This document shows, piece after piece, positions 52,213 to 61,370 of a stretch of DNA of 64,000 nucleotides; the stretch's first letter is position 1, and each line of letters starts with the position of its first letter. This DNA comes from Chitinispirillales bacterium ANBcel5 (lineage in GTDB: Bacteria > Fibrobacterota > Chitinivibrionia > Chitinivibrionales > Chitinispirillaceae), in contig JARUKZ010000009.1 in assembly GCA_029688955.1 (NCBI GenBank), positions 62,001 through 126,000 on the forward strand. Reading direction: 5' to 3'. A program made the translations under genes and the position numbers. The notes beneath the pieces are model-generated. The model was not told where the DNA came from and did no database searches. It worked only from the letters and a program-made list of their open reading frames with translations.

Positions 52213-53781
52213 ATGAAAACTTTAACGAAAATAGCATTGATACTGCTTCTAATTGGTTTTACTTCTGTATTTAATGCTGGGTTAATTGATATTAGAATGG
52301 AGGAGGTAAGATACCTTCTTGGTTCATATGCTGCACGTCAGGATGTTTCAAATGCTTTTGGTATAATTGCAAGATATGAGATGATTAAGAAAAGAATGAA
52401 TAGGGGCGATGATAGCGATTTAGATGCCCTTGAACTTGAAGCCCGTATACAGGCCCTAACATCTGCTGAAAGATTTAGAAATGAGGCGCAAACATTTGAA
52501 AAAATACTATACAATGTTCCTGTAAGAACTGTTTTAAATTCAATAAGAATACTCCTCGGTAAAGAAATTATTAATCCAAAAGAAGATGATAAAATATTTA
52601 ATGTAATAGAGATCGCTTATTTTTGGGAGAGAAATCGAAAATATCATGAAGCGATAAAGATATATTCAGATGTTCTGGATTATATCTTGCCAGATGAAAC
52701 CAGAGCCGCTGTTTTAGTTCATAAAGCATTTTGCTACTCTATGCTAAATGATTACGAATTGGCAAAAAAATACTACGAAAAAGTCATTAGTTCTTTTCCT
52801 GAAACTGAAGCCGGAATTATTTCATGGCGCTTGCTTGAATTTATAGAAAAGATGCAAAAGCAGCGTGTGGAGCTTGAATCAATGGATATTTCAGGATTAG
52901 ATAAAGCAAGGCAGTTTTACTTGTTGATGGATTATAGAAGTGCAATAAGGCATATCTCAATTTATCTCGACAATTTAACAAGTAAAACTCAGAAAATGGA
53001 AGCAAGATACTATAAAGCCCGGTCACATGAAGAACTTGGTGAGACGCAGGAAGCATTAATTGAATATCGAAGAATCATTAGGGAAGCACCACAAATGAGA
53101 TGGGCTAAGTTATCTAACAGACGCCTGCTTATGCTTGGTGAATTCTATGAACATCAAAAAACTGTGGCAAATGAAGCCAGAAGACAGCTAGAAGCATATC
53201 AGGATCAGCTCTTTATGAGAAACATTGAAAGATACTCACATATGATGACTCTGGATCCTCTTCGGGAGCAGTTGATAAAAGATGAGCATACCTTCGAAAT
53301 ACTAAGTGACGATTCGATTCTAAACTTGATTAGTAAAATCGGTATGCACGATACCAAGGAAGAAGAGCAAAAAGTAGCAACAAAAAATCAAACACGATCT
53401 CAAAGAACAAGGATTCAGGAAACTTCAGAAGCTAAAAGTCCTGAATATCTGGAACTGAAGAGAAGGCAACAGCTTTCGATCAACCCCTACAGAAGACCAA
53501 GTTTTATAAAAAGGATTATCGATGAACATTCTCCTGAGCTGCGCTTTATCTATAATCGTCACCTTAGAACAGAAGAAAAAATTTCGGGGCAAATGCTGGT
53601 AGAGATGACTATTGCTGCCGATGGAACTGTTACAGCAACAAGAATCGTTCAATCAACAATGGGTGACCCCAATTTTGAGCAAAATGTTCTACAGAGTATT
53701 TTAAAATGGAATTTCAGAGCAGTACCAGACTCATTAGGTGAATTGGTTATTAATTACCCCTTTGAATTTTCTGAAAACTGA
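52213..53781 (+). CDS. Exported TPR protein with TonB C-terminal domain
   Basis: 522 residues. N-terminal signal segment LTKIALILLLIGFTSVFNAG, TPR units at about 140-190 (YFWERNRKYHEAIKIYSDVL, KAFCYSMLNDYELAKKYYEKVI) and 235-300, a helical linker, and a C-terminal TonB/AgmX-like fold from about 455: GQMLVEMTIAADGTVTATRIVQSTMGDPNFEQNVLQSILKWNF. The pattern GxVxVxFxIxxDGxVxxxxVxxSTxxxxxFExxVxxxIxxWxF is well kept. A TonB-type domain with TPR and no membrane helix is typical of adventurous-gliding/periplasmic adaptors. It converges on the PfkB gene. Confidence 0.85.
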   Translation: MKTLTKIALILLLIGFTSVFNAGLIDIRMEEVRYLLGSYAARQDVSNAFGIIARYEMIKKRMNRGDDSDLDALELEARIQALTSAERFRNEAQTFEKILYNVPVRTVLNSIRILLGKEIINPKEDDKIFNVIEIAYFWERNRKYHEAIKIYSDVLDYILPDETRAAVLVHKAFCYSMLNDYELAKKYYEKVISSFPETEAGIISWRLLEFIEKMQKQRVELESMDISGLDKARQFYLLMDYRSAIRHISIYLDNLTSKTQKMEARYYKARSHEELGETQEALIEYRRIIREAPQMRWAKLSNRRLLMLGEFYEHQKTVANEARRQLEAYQDQLFMRNIERYSHMMTLDPLREQLIKDEHTFEILSDDSILNLISKIGMHDTKEEEQKVATKNQTRSQRTRIQETSEAKSPEYLELKRRQQLSINPYRRPSFIKRIIDEHSPELRFIYNRHLRTEEKISGQMLVEMTIAADGTVTATRIVQSTMGDPNFEQNVLQSILKWNFRAVPDSLGELVINYPFEFSEN

Positions 53782-53792
53782 TCTGGAACTGA

Positions 53793-54728
53793 TCATTTTA
53801 AATCGTCTGAAGTTGGTAACGAAACAATCCCGCCACCCTTCATCCCTTTAAAAAGAGCCACGGAGTTGGCAAATCCGGCTGCGGTAAATGGATCAAACCC
53901 CCGTGCAATGCAGTGAAGAAAACCACCGTTAAAGGCACTTCCGATTAGAGTTTTATCCTTTATGTCTTCATCGTGGTTTTGTGTGGGAAATTCTTCTACC
54001 TTACCATTATAGCCCACAACACAGCCTTCCGGGCCTGTCTTAACCACCACTATGTGTACTCCTCTGTCCCATAAAAAACCGATAACATCAAGTGGGCGTT
54101 CATATCCAAAAAGTGCTTTTGTTTCATCCGGCGCAGAGGTGAAAATAACATCAATGAGGGGCAAAACTCCCCACAAACTCTCCTTTGCATCATCAAGCGA
54201 CCATCTCTGAAGACGAAGATTAGGGTCGTAAGCTACCATTATATCGTTACTGTGTGCAAAATTGAAGGCCTTAAAAATGGTGTGCCTGGCACTTTTTGAC
54301 ACCGACTGAAGTTCACTTGAAGCATAGATTATCTTACAGTTTTCGATAAGATCATCATAGATCATAGAGGGACTGATATGCTGTGATGCGCTCCCTGGGT
54401 GATGGATGAGATACTCCCTGATTTCTGGATATCTCGAACTGGTAAAATATAACCCATTATAGCCGCTACAGGTAACTACATGGTCAATATTGATTCCTTG
54501 TGAGAGTAAACGCTCACGAATAAAGGTATGAAATGAGTCACGGGCAACAGCTGAAACCATCTGTACCCCTGATCCTAAGCGGGCTGAAGTTGATGCTACA
54601 ACCAGGTCCGATCCACCAATGTCTTTTTCAAATTTGTCACAATGTATAACATCACCTTCACAGCGAAATTCTACAAAACATTCTCCTATTACAAGAAGAT
54701 CATAATCGCGTATATGAACAGGTTTCAT
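53793..54728 (-). CDS. PfkB-family sugar kinase-like protein lacking the catalytic Asp
   Basis: 311 residues of the ribokinase/PfkB fold: DLLVIGECFVEFRCEGD, EKDIGGSDLVVASTSARLGS (substrate GG), and VAYDPNLRLQRW and VIFTSAPDETKALFG as in KDG kinases. The C-terminal signature normally reads DTTGAGDAFNGGFL; here it is DKTLIGSAFNGGFL, so the anion-hole Gly-Ala-Gly and catalytic base Asp are replaced by Leu-Ile-Gly-Ser. The codon (AGT) is clear in the sequence. Phosphoryl transfer is therefore doubtful. Nearby gntK and gnd suggest a sugar-acid context. No SD of note. Confidence 0.8.
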   Translation of the reverse strand: MKPVHIRDYDLLVIGECFVEFRCEGDVIHCDKFEKDIGGSDLVVASTSARLGSGVQMVSAVARDSFHTFIRERLLSQGINIDHVVTCSGYNGLYFTSSRYPEIREYLIHHPGSASQHISPSMIYDDLIENCKIIYASSELQSVSKSARHTIFKAFNFAHSNDIMVAYDPNLRLQRWSLDDAKESLWGVLPLIDVIFTSAPDETKALFGYERPLDVIGFLWDRGVHIVVVKTGPEGCVVGYNGKVEEFPTQNHDEDIKDKTLIGSAFNGGFLHCIARGFDPFTAAGFANSVALFKGMKGGGIVSLPTSDDLK

Positions 54729-54943
54729 TAAATGCCCCGAATAGTGAATAATTCTAATCTCTTCTTCTCTATCTACTCTTAATAAAATATATTACGACGC
54801 GCCATCTGTCTTAAGGGCTATAAAATCAAAGAAGAAAAGTAAGAAAAAAATCTTAGGAAAGCTATAATAAAAACCCATTCAAATATCGTATGCAATGAGT
54901 TATTTTATATTATGCTGAAGATACTTTAAATGGATGAAAACCA

Positions 54944-56086
54944 ATGAAAATTATAGCTGATCAGAATATTATCTATGCCAAAGAAGCTTTTTCCGACCTG
55001 GGGGAGGTTATCTGCATCCCCAGCTACAGCATCAATAATGAAGAATTGAGAGATGCAGAAGTAGTGCTTGTTAGATCTGTAACACCTGTTACAAAAGAGT
55101 TGCTGGAGGGAACGAAAGTAAAATTTGTGGCCAGTGCTACAATTGGTATTGACCATGTAGATCTGGAGTATCTTCAGCAAAATAATATTGGATTCGCCCA
55201 TGCTCCCGGTTCAAACGCTAATAGTGTAGCAGAGTATATATTTTCAGCGATATTTGCAACTACTGGATTGAATTATTGGGAACTTTCCGGAAAAAAAATG
55301 GGTATTATCGGTGTGGGTAACGTTGGAAGCAGAGTGCTTAGAATCGCTAAGACGTTGGGCATAGAGTGTTTGCTTAACGATCCACCTAAAAAGCGACTCA
55401 CTCAGAGTGAGTACTATTTGCCTTTGGAGCAGGTTATAGCTGAAGCTGATTTTACAACAATTCACGTTCCGCTCATATCTTCGGGTGATGACAGTACTTA
55501 TCATATGGTTAATAGTGAGTTTATTTCTGCCGCCCGTAAGGGCTCTGTGCTCATTAATACAAGCAGAGGAAAAGTTATAGATGAAAAAGTACTCCGCTCA
55601 ATGAGAGATCATTTTTCCAATGTTGTGCTTGATGTTTGGGAAAATGAACCTGCTATTAACACTGAAACTGTTCGAATGGTCGATATCGCAACTCCACATA
55701 TCGCCGGATACTCCTTCGATGGCAAGGTGACGGGGACGGAGATGATTCAGGAAGCTGCTTACGCATTCTTTTTTGCTAAAAGTTCCTGGTCTGTATGCCC
55801 TGAAGAAATATCTTGTATTCATGATACACTCGATTTAAGGCAATCAAAAGATCCGGTTGTTGAGGCTATTCATCGTGCTTATCCGATTAGTGAGGATGAT
55901 AAACAATTTAGGGCCATTCTTAAAGTAAAAAAAGAACAACAACCTTCCGTTTTTGAAGAGCTGAGAAAAAACTATCCTAAAAGATATGAGTTTACTCATT
56001 ATAAAGTATTGGTGCGACCTGATCAGAAAGAGGAAAAATGTATTCTTTCAGATTTGGGGTTTATTGTTGAGCAGAAAAAAATATGA
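54944..56086 (+). CDS. pdxB: Erythronate-4-phosphate dehydrogenase
   Basis: 380 residues of the 2-hydroxyacid dehydrogenase family: VLVRSVTPVTKELLEGTKVKFVASATIGIDHVD, then GIIGVGNVGSRVLRIAKTLG (NAD loop), INTSRGKVIDE with the catalytic Arg, and ATPHIAGYSFDGKVTGTEMI with the His. The C-terminal extension after residue 285 (EISCIHDTLDL, RAILKVKKEQQPSVFEELRKNYP) is specific to PdxB. It acts in pyridoxal-phosphate synthesis. It is divergent from the PfkB gene. Confidence 0.92.
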   Translation: MKIIADQNIIYAKEAFSDLGEVICIPSYSINNEELRDAEVVLVRSVTPVTKELLEGTKVKFVASATIGIDHVDLEYLQQNNIGFAHAPGSNANSVAEYIFSAIFATTGLNYWELSGKKMGIIGVGNVGSRVLRIAKTLGIECLLNDPPKKRLTQSEYYLPLEQVIAEADFTTIHVPLISSGDDSTYHMVNSEFISAARKGSVLINTSRGKVIDEKVLRSMRDHFSNVVLDVWENEPAINTETVRMVDIATPHIAGYSFDGKVTGTEMIQEAAYAFFFAKSSWSVCPEEISCIHDTLDLRQSKDPVVEAIHRAYPISEDDKQFRAILKVKKEQQPSVFEELRKNYPKRYEFTHYKVLVRPDQKEEKCILSDLGFIVEQKKI

Positions 56087-56181
56087 CTTTCTGTAGAAGA
56101 ATGAAAATGTGCAATATGTTGCCCTGAGTAGCTCTTGTGTTTGAAATATGAGAGTCTTTCATCTGATTTCAGGACCAATTC

Positions 56182-56697
56182 ATGGTTTATATAATTATGG
56201 GTGTAACAGCGAGCGGCAAGACAACTGTAGGGAAATTACTATCCAGCAGACTTGGGTGTAATTTTTATGATGGCGATTCTCTTCACCCTCCAAACAATAT
56301 AAAAAAAATGAGAACAGGAATTGCTCTAAATGATAAAGATCGTCAACCATGGCTTGAGCGCATTGCACATTTGGTCAGTGAGAATGTAAAACTGAAAAAA
56401 GATGCTGTAATTGCCTGTTCGGCATTAAAGAAGCGCTACAGGGATATCATACGAGGCCAAAATCTTTGCTTAGTACTTTTCGTTTATCTGTATGGATCTT
56501 ATGAGCTCATTTTGAAACGTAGTACATTACGTACTGAGCATTTTATGCCTTCATCTTTGGTTGAAAGCCAGTTTAAGGATCTGGAAGAACCTGAAGATGC
56601 CCTGACAGTATCTTCTGAAACAAAACCAGAAGAGATTGTAGAAAAAATTATTGATTATTCATCTAACAATTGCGATATAAAACGAGCTAAGGAGTGA
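56182..56697 (+). CDS. gntK: Gluconokinase
   Basis: 171-residue P-loop kinase: MGVTASGKTTVGKLLSSRL (Walker A), FYDGDSLHPPNNIKKMRTGIALNDKDRQPWLERIA, CSALKKRYRDIIRG and RTEHFMPSSLVESQFKDLE. These are the GntK signatures. It makes 6-phosphogluconate from gluconate. AAGGAG at its own 3' end serves as the ribosome binding site for gnd, three bases after its stop. No gluconate transporter is visible in the window. Confidence 0.95.
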   Translation: MVYIIMGVTASGKTTVGKLLSSRLGCNFYDGDSLHPPNNIKKMRTGIALNDKDRQPWLERIAHLVSENVKLKKDAVIACSALKKRYRDIIRGQNLCLVLFVYLYGSYELILKRSTLRTEHFMPSSLVESQFKDLEEPEDALTVSSETKPEEIVEKIIDYSSNNCDIKRAKE

Positions 56698-56699
56698 AG

Positions 56700-58151
56700 A
56701 TGAAGGCAGATATAGGTGTAATCGGCTTGGCTGTGATGGGACAGAACCTTATATTGAATATAAATGATAAAGGGTTTACGGTTGCTGTTTACAATAGAAC
56801 GATCACTAAAGTCGATCGCTTTCTAAATAAAGAAGCAAAAGGACGAGAAACCATTCGGGGCACCTATGATATACAACAGTTCTGCTCAATGCTGAAAAGA
56901 CCCCGCAAAATAATGCTTATGATAAAAGCAGGCAAAGCAATTGATGATTTTGTAGAGCAACTTTTGCCCTTTCTTACCCCCGGTGATGTAATTATTGATG
57001 GTGGTAACAGCTTTTTTGGTGATACAATCAGACGTACCTACTATCTTAGGGATAAGGGGATCAACTTTGTTGGAACAGGAATCAGTGGTGGGGAGGAGGG
57101 GGCAAGGCACGGCCCTTCGATTATGCCTGGTGGGGAGTATGAGGCCTGGCCTCTGATTAAAGATATTTTTCAATCAATTTGTGCACATACACCACAAGGG
57201 CAACCATGCTGTAACTGGGTAGGATCAGATGGTGCCGGTCATTATGTCAAAATGGTTCATAATGGAATAGAGTATGGAGATATGCAGCTTATTAGTGAAG
57301 CATATAGTTTGATGAATGGCCTCCTTAAGCTCTCTCATTCCCAAATGGCCGACATCTTCGATAAATGGAACTCCACAGAGCTTCAAAGTTATCTTATTGA
57401 AATAACTGCCAGGATCATGCAACACAAAGACAATGATGGAAAAGTACTACTTGAGAAAATTTTAGATAAAGCCGGGCAGAAAGGAACAGGTAAATGGACG
57501 AGTGTAAATTCTTTGGATATAAATGTTCCTGTTACTCTTATTACAGAGGCTGTTTACGCCAGAATTCTTTCTTCGCTAAAAGCCGAGCGGGTAAAAGCAG
57601 CAGGTTTTTTTGAGACATCAGAATTCGATTTCACTGGTGATGTTGATTCATTTATCAGTGATATTAAAGATGCACTCCTGGCCTCAAAGATAATCTCTTA
57701 TGCACAAGGGTTTATGCTTCTTAAAGCAGCAGCAAAGACCTACTCATGGAAGCTAGATTTTGGTGACATCGCTTTGATGTGGCGTGAGGGGTGTATTATA
57801 AGAAGTAGCTTTTTGGGGAAAATCAACGACGCCTTTCAAAATAACCCTGCGCTTGAGAGTCTTCTTTTTGACCCTTATTTCTCAACCATTATCAAATCAG
57901 CTCAACAATCATGGAGAAAAGTTGTTTCAACCGCTTTTAACGCCGGTATTTCAGTACCTGCTTTTGCTTCCGCACTCACTTTCTTTGATTCCTACCGATC
58001 TGCGAAATTGCCTTCTAATCTCATACAGGCTCAGAGGGACTATTTTGGGGCACATACTTATGAGCGTACTGATGCGCCGGAGGGGCAGTTTTTTCACACT
58101 AACTGGACCGGTACTGGGGGAGATACTTCTGCCGGATCATATCAGGTATAA
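56700..58151 (+). CDS. gnd: 6-phosphogluconate dehydrogenase (decarboxylating)
   Basis: The ATG at 56700 is six bases after AAGGAG; a GTG at 56694 is less well placed. 483 residues: IGVIGLAVMGQNLILN (NADP loop), VIIDGGNSFFGDT, GISGGEEGARHGPSIMPGG (Lys/Asn region), GAGHYVKMVHNGIEYGDMQ and the C-terminal RDYFGAHTYERTDAPEGQFFHTNWTG. It oxidises and decarboxylates 6-phosphogluconate to ribulose-5-phosphate. With gntK it forms a gluconate-to-pentose-phosphate step. Confidence 0.95.
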   Translation: MKADIGVIGLAVMGQNLILNINDKGFTVAVYNRTITKVDRFLNKEAKGRETIRGTYDIQQFCSMLKRPRKIMLMIKAGKAIDDFVEQLLPFLTPGDVIIDGGNSFFGDTIRRTYYLRDKGINFVGTGISGGEEGARHGPSIMPGGEYEAWPLIKDIFQSICAHTPQGQPCCNWVGSDGAGHYVKMVHNGIEYGDMQLISEAYSLMNGLLKLSHSQMADIFDKWNSTELQSYLIEITARIMQHKDNDGKVLLEKILDKAGQKGTGKWTSVNSLDINVPVTLITEAVYARILSSLKAERVKAAGFFETSEFDFTGDVDSFISDIKDALLASKIISYAQGFMLLKAAAKTYSWKLDFGDIALMWREGCIIRSSFLGKINDAFQNNPALESLLFDPYFSTIIKSAQQSWRKVVSTAFNAGISVPAFASALTFFDSYRSAKLPSNLIQAQRDYFGAHTYERTDAPEGQFFHTNWTGTGGDTSAGSYQV

Positions 58152-58177
58152 GAGGAACAGACTTTGCTTTTTTCTTA

Positions 58178-58192
58178 CCTGTTTTAAACAGG
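58178..58192. promoter_or_regulatory. Palindrome overlapping the mutM ribosome binding site
   Basis: CCTGTTTTAAACAGG is a 7-1-7 palindrome between gnd and mutM. Its right arm overlaps the AGGAGA of mutM. It may hide the binding site in the mRNA or be a protein operator. CTGT and ACAG are five bases apart, unlike the classic LexA spacing of eight. Confidence 0.35.
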
Positions 58193-58199
58193 AGAAATT

Positions 58200-58985
58200 A
58201 TGCCAGAACTACCTGATGTAGAGGTTTTTAGAAGAATCGTAGAAAAAACCGCTCTTAAAAAAAAGATCACCGATCTGCAGGTACTTAACAGCAAGATCTT
58301 AGAAACGAGTACCCCAAATGATTTTAAAAAAGCTTTTTTGAACAAATCCTTCTCTTCTGTTATTCGACACGGAAAGCACTTGTTCTTAGGCACAGAATCA
58401 ATCTTTTTACATATGCATTTTGGAATGACCGGTTACGTTAAATACTGTAAAAGTGATAATCCATTCCAGGCCTACGATAGAGCTGCATTATTGTTTGATA
58501 ATCACTATAAACTAGTATTTGTTAACAAGAGGCTGCTTGGTAAAATTGGAATGTGTCGGGATGTTAGGGAATATTTGAATGAGCATAATATAGGAGTTGA
58601 TGCCCTCTCTTTAGGAAAGAACACGTTTAATCAAATCATAGAAAAAAAGAGAGTAAACATAAAGCAAACGCTAATGGATCAAAAGGTAATCGCTGGAATT
58701 GGTAACATATACTCCGATGAGATTCTTTATCAGGCAAAAATTAATCCATTTTTGGTTGCATCTGAACTAACCGATGCACAAAAAGGGAAACTATTTAATG
58801 AGATGAAAAAGGTTCTCAACGCTGCAATAAAAGCTGATGCTAAGCTTGAAAACTTGCCTGCCACATATATTCTAAAAAACAGAAAAAAAGGCGCTGTTTG
58901 CAAAAGATGTGGCACAAATATTAATAGCGAGAAGGTTTCTGGAAGAACCGCTTACTACTGCTCTAAGTGTCAGGATGTGAACTGA
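58200..58985 (+). CDS. mutM: Formamidopyrimidine-DNA glycosylase
   Basis: 261 residues: MPELPDVEVF places the catalytic Pro and Glu at the N-terminus after Met removal, RHGKHLFLG has the lesion-reading Lys, GIGNIYSDEILYQAKI matches H2TH, and CKRCGTNINSEKVSGRTAYYCSKCQ is the four-Cys zinc finger with Arg. It removes 8-oxoguanine and formamidopyrimidines. The PELPDVE form (Asp for the usual Glu at residue 6) occurs in some Fpg and Nei-like proteins, so an Nei assignment is possible. It follows gnd with a 48-base gap. Confidence 0.92.
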   Translation: MPELPDVEVFRRIVEKTALKKKITDLQVLNSKILETSTPNDFKKAFLNKSFSSVIRHGKHLFLGTESIFLHMHFGMTGYVKYCKSDNPFQAYDRAALLFDNHYKLVFVNKRLLGKIGMCRDVREYLNEHNIGVDALSLGKNTFNQIIEKKRVNIKQTLMDQKVIAGIGNIYSDEILYQAKINPFLVASELTDAQKGKLFNEMKKVLNAAIKADAKLENLPATYILKNRKKGAVCKRCGTNINSEKVSGRTAYYCSKCQDVN

Positions 58986-58991
58986 GTTAAC

Positions 58992-59414
58992 TTAAGATAT
59001 CATTGAACCAATTTTAATTTTTTGTGAATCGAATGTTGTTTGCGTTTTCTTTGGTTTTGACATTTTTGAAGTAACCAGTGCTAAAATATTCTTAAAAAAA
59101 TCGACACACCCTTTTTCTACTACTGTGTATTTACCGCACTTACCTGAAACTGCTTTTGCATCTCCGGTTACAATTATCGCCTCGATATCTGGCTTGAGAG
59201 AAGAAACCAAATTTAAGAAATCTAAACCAGTCATTTTCGGCATTTTGTAATCGGTAATTATTAGAGACGGGACTTCTGTATCCTTAATGTAGGAAAGAGC
59301 AGTGTGAGGGTCGTCAAAGGTTACTATGTTACTATAGCCCGATTTTTTCAAAAACATTTTCATAACGGTTAAACCGATCTCCACATCATCAAGAATCAGT
59401 ATGGAGCCTGCCAC
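58992..59414 (-). CDS. Single-domain response regulator
   Basis: 140 residues: receiver with LILDDVEIG (acidic DD), Asp in LIITDYKMPKMTG, Thr in IIVTGD and Lys in VVEKGC. A roughly 25-residue basic tail (TSKMSKPKKTQTTFDSQKIK) follows, with no output domain. CheY/Spo0F-type, passing phosphate or binding a partner; the kinase is not adjacent. It converges on mutM (six bases apart). Confidence 0.88.
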   Translation of the reverse strand: MAGSILILDDVEIGLTVMKMFLKKSGYSNIVTFDDPHTALSYIKDTEVPSLIITDYKMPKMTGLDFLNLVSSLKPDIEAIIVTGDAKAVSGKCGKYTVVEKGCVDFFKNILALVTSKMSKPKKTQTTFDSQKIKIGSMIS

Positions 59415-59495
59415 ATTAAACCTCCCAAGTTGAATTAATTGTAAGTTCCTTTCCGAAAGAGTAAAACAGCAAACACCTTGCCGAAGAACAGAAAT

Positions 59496-59526
59496 ATGCG
59501 TTATCCGGCTAATGCGGATAACGCAT
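59496..59526 (-). terminator. Perfect 12-bp hairpin after the DUF2795 gene
   Basis: ATGCGTTATCCG (59496-59507) and CGGATAACGCAT (59515-59526) pair without mismatch around GCTAATG. It lies nine bases past the DUF2795 stop. On the minus strand only ATTTCTG follows, a poor T-run, so termination is probable but not certain. Confidence 0.55.
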
Positions 59527-59534
59527 AAAACTAC

Positions 59535-59774
59535 TCAGTCTTCACACGAATCTATCCCCATTGGGCCCTGAGGCTCATCTTCTGCAGAAAATGTCTCTTT
59601 TGCGGCATCCTGTGGATTTGAATACTGCCGGTCTGGAATGTTTTGCAGTGCAGCCAATATTGGCTCTGGGGCATGGTCATTTTTAGCAAATGTAATAATG
59701 TCATTTTTTTGAGCTGGGAAATTGGTTTTTTCTAAAAATTGCTCAACGTCTATTGGATTAACTTTCTTTGACAT
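59535..59774 (-). CDS. DUF2795-like protein
   Basis: The ATG at 59774 follows AGGGAGG by five bases; a longer frame from 59894 has no such site and is rejected. 79 residues: MSKKVNPIDVEQFLEKTNFPAQKNDIITFAKNDHAPEPILAALQNIPDRQYSNPQDAAKET matches DUF2795 (helical, ending IPDREYxxPxDV). An acidic Glu/Asp/Pro tail follows. Cytoplasmic, function unknown. It is 164 bases upstream of eno on the same strand. Confidence 0.82.
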   Translation of the reverse strand: MSKKVNPIDVEQFLEKTNFPAQKNDIITFAKNDHAPEPILAALQNIPDRQYSNPQDAAKETFSAEDEPQGPMGIDSCED

Positions 59775-59938
59775 GGAAACCTCCCTGTCGGCACTGAGAT
59801 CAGGATATATACTAAAACCCCTCAATTTAAAACTTACGAAACTATACTCTAATAGTTCGGTCAAAAGAGGGGATTTATGTGCTTTGGGTTCCATAAAATC
59901 ACCGAAATATTGCTTTTTTCGCTCCTGTATAATTACTC

Positions 59939-61201
59939 TTAGTACTTATAATACTTAGCATCACTTCCAAGCATCTCTTCAATTCTAAGCAGTTGGTTAT
60001 ATTTAGCAATTCTTTCCGAACGGGCCGTTGCGCCTGTTTTTAATTGGCCGGTTCCTGCAGAAACGGAAATATCAGCAAGGAAGGAATCTTCAGTCTCACC
60101 GCTTCTATGGGAAAACATACATTTGTAAGAGGCTTCAAGCGCCATTTCAACTGTTTTGATTGTTTCGGTGACTGTACCAATTTGGTTTAATTTGATAAGT
60201 ATGGAATTTGCAATCCCCTCATCTATTCCTTTTTTTAGAATTTCTGAATTGGTTACAAAGAGATCATCACCTACCAACTGCACCTTATTTCCTAATTCTT
60301 TTGTAAGAAGTTTCCAGCCCTCCCAATCATGCTCCGAAAGTGCATCTTCGATGGAGATTACCGGGTATTTGCTCAGTATAGATCGATAATACTCTACCAT
60401 ACCTTTTGCGGGGAGCCGTTTTCTATCTGCTTTTAATACATACTCTCCATCTTCATAAAACTCGCTTGCAGCAGCATCCATAGCAAGCGCTATGTCTTCA
60501 CCTGGTCTGTATCCAGCTTTTTCAATAGCTCTTACAATAAGCTCCAGTGCTTCTTCGTTTGTTTTTAACTCAGGTGCAAATCCACCTTCATCACCAACAC
60601 CTGTATTGAGTTTTTCAGACTTAAGAACCGATTTAAGTGAATGATATGTTTCGGTACCAAACCTTAAAGCTTCACAAAATGATGGGGCTCCAACGGGTGC
60701 TATCATGAATTCCTGAATATCAACATTAGTATCTGCGTGTGCGCCACCATTTAGGATATTAAAAAAAGGTATTGGAAGAGGATTAATCTTTCCGGCGCTT
60801 AAATAGAGAAACAGGGGGGTTTTTTTATCCTGTGCTGCTGCTTTTGCTACAGAGATAGATACCCCCAGAATCGCATTCGCTCCAAGTTTTTCTTTATTGG
60901 GCGTACCGTCCAGCTCAATCATCAAATCATCAATTTTCTTTTGCTCTGAAGGATCTTTTCCCTTTAAAGCATCGGCGATGACAGAATTAACATTTTCCAC
61001 AGCTTTTAGAACACCCTTTCCATTATACCGATTGGGGTCTTTATCTCTAAGTTCAATGGCTTCTCTGCTTCCGGTAGATGCACCTGAAGGCACCGCCGAT
61101 ATGGCTTTTATACCATTTTCAAGCGTAATTTCCACTTCTACGGTGGGGTTACCTCTGGAATCGAGAATCTCTCTTCCACGAATCTCTTTAATTGTGGCCA
61201 T
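59939..61201 (-). CDS. eno: Enolase
   Basis: The ATG at 61201 is seven bases after AAAGGTG; an upstream in-frame ATG at 61276 is not used. 420 residues with [86 protein letters not shown] and [18 protein letters not shown]. These include the Mg and Lys residues. It converts 2-phosphoglycerate to PEP. Transcribed alone or with the DUF2795 gene after it. Confidence 0.97.
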   Translation of the reverse strand: MATIKEIRGREILDSRGNPTVEVEITLENGIKAISAVPSGASTGSREAIELRDKDPNRYNGKGVLKAVENVNSVIADALKGKDPSEQKKIDDLMIELDGTPNKEKLGANAILGVSISVAKAAAQDKKTPLFLYLSAGKINPLPIPFFNILNGGAHADTNVDIQEFMIAPVGAPSFCEALRFGTETYHSLKSVLKSEKLNTGVGDEGGFAPELKTNEEALELIVRAIEKAGYRPGEDIALAMDAAASEFYEDGEYVLKADRKRLPAKGMVEYYRSILSKYPVISIEDALSEHDWEGWKLLTKELGNKVQLVGDDLFVTNSEILKKGIDEGIANSILIKLNQIGTVTETIKTVEMALEASYKCMFSHRSGETEDSFLADISVSAGTGQLKTGATARSERIAKYNQLLRIEEMLGSDAKYYKY

Positions 61202-61225
61202 GATGAGCACCTTTCTTGATTTTGG

Positions 61226-61253
61226 GTTATAAGTACGCAGGTTTGAGAGTAAA
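61226..61253 (-). promoter_or_regulatory. Possible promoter of eno
   Basis: On the minus strand TTTACT (61253-61248) and TATAAC (61231-61226) are separated by 16 bases, about 25 bases upstream of the eno ATG. Confidence 0.35.
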
Positions 61254-61326
61254 AGGTAGCAGAGAAAATCTAGCAAAAATTAGTCCATGAGAAAAAAGAG
61301 TCTTGGTCTGTTCATTGCAATTGATT

Positions 61327-61355
61327 TATAACAGGTAGGAGCTGGTAATTATAAT
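61327..61355 (+). promoter_or_regulatory. Possible promoter of the ferredoxin gene
   Basis: TATAAT at 61350-61355 is a consensus -10. The best -35 at 17 bases is TTATAA (61327-61332), which is weak. GGGAG and the ATG at 61371 follow within 16 bases. Confidence 0.3.
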
Positions 61356-61370
61356 CCTTGGGAGTGTCTC

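Noticed and set aside
55725..55745. GGGGACGGAG inside pdxB as a further REP copy
   Set aside because: It encodes the conserved VTGTEM segment of PdxB, has no flanking hairpin and matches over only ten bases.
58178..58192. LexA operator at mutM
   Set aside because: CTGT and ACAG are separated by five rather than eight bases, so it does not fit the proteobacterial LexA box, and other LexA classes use different motifs.
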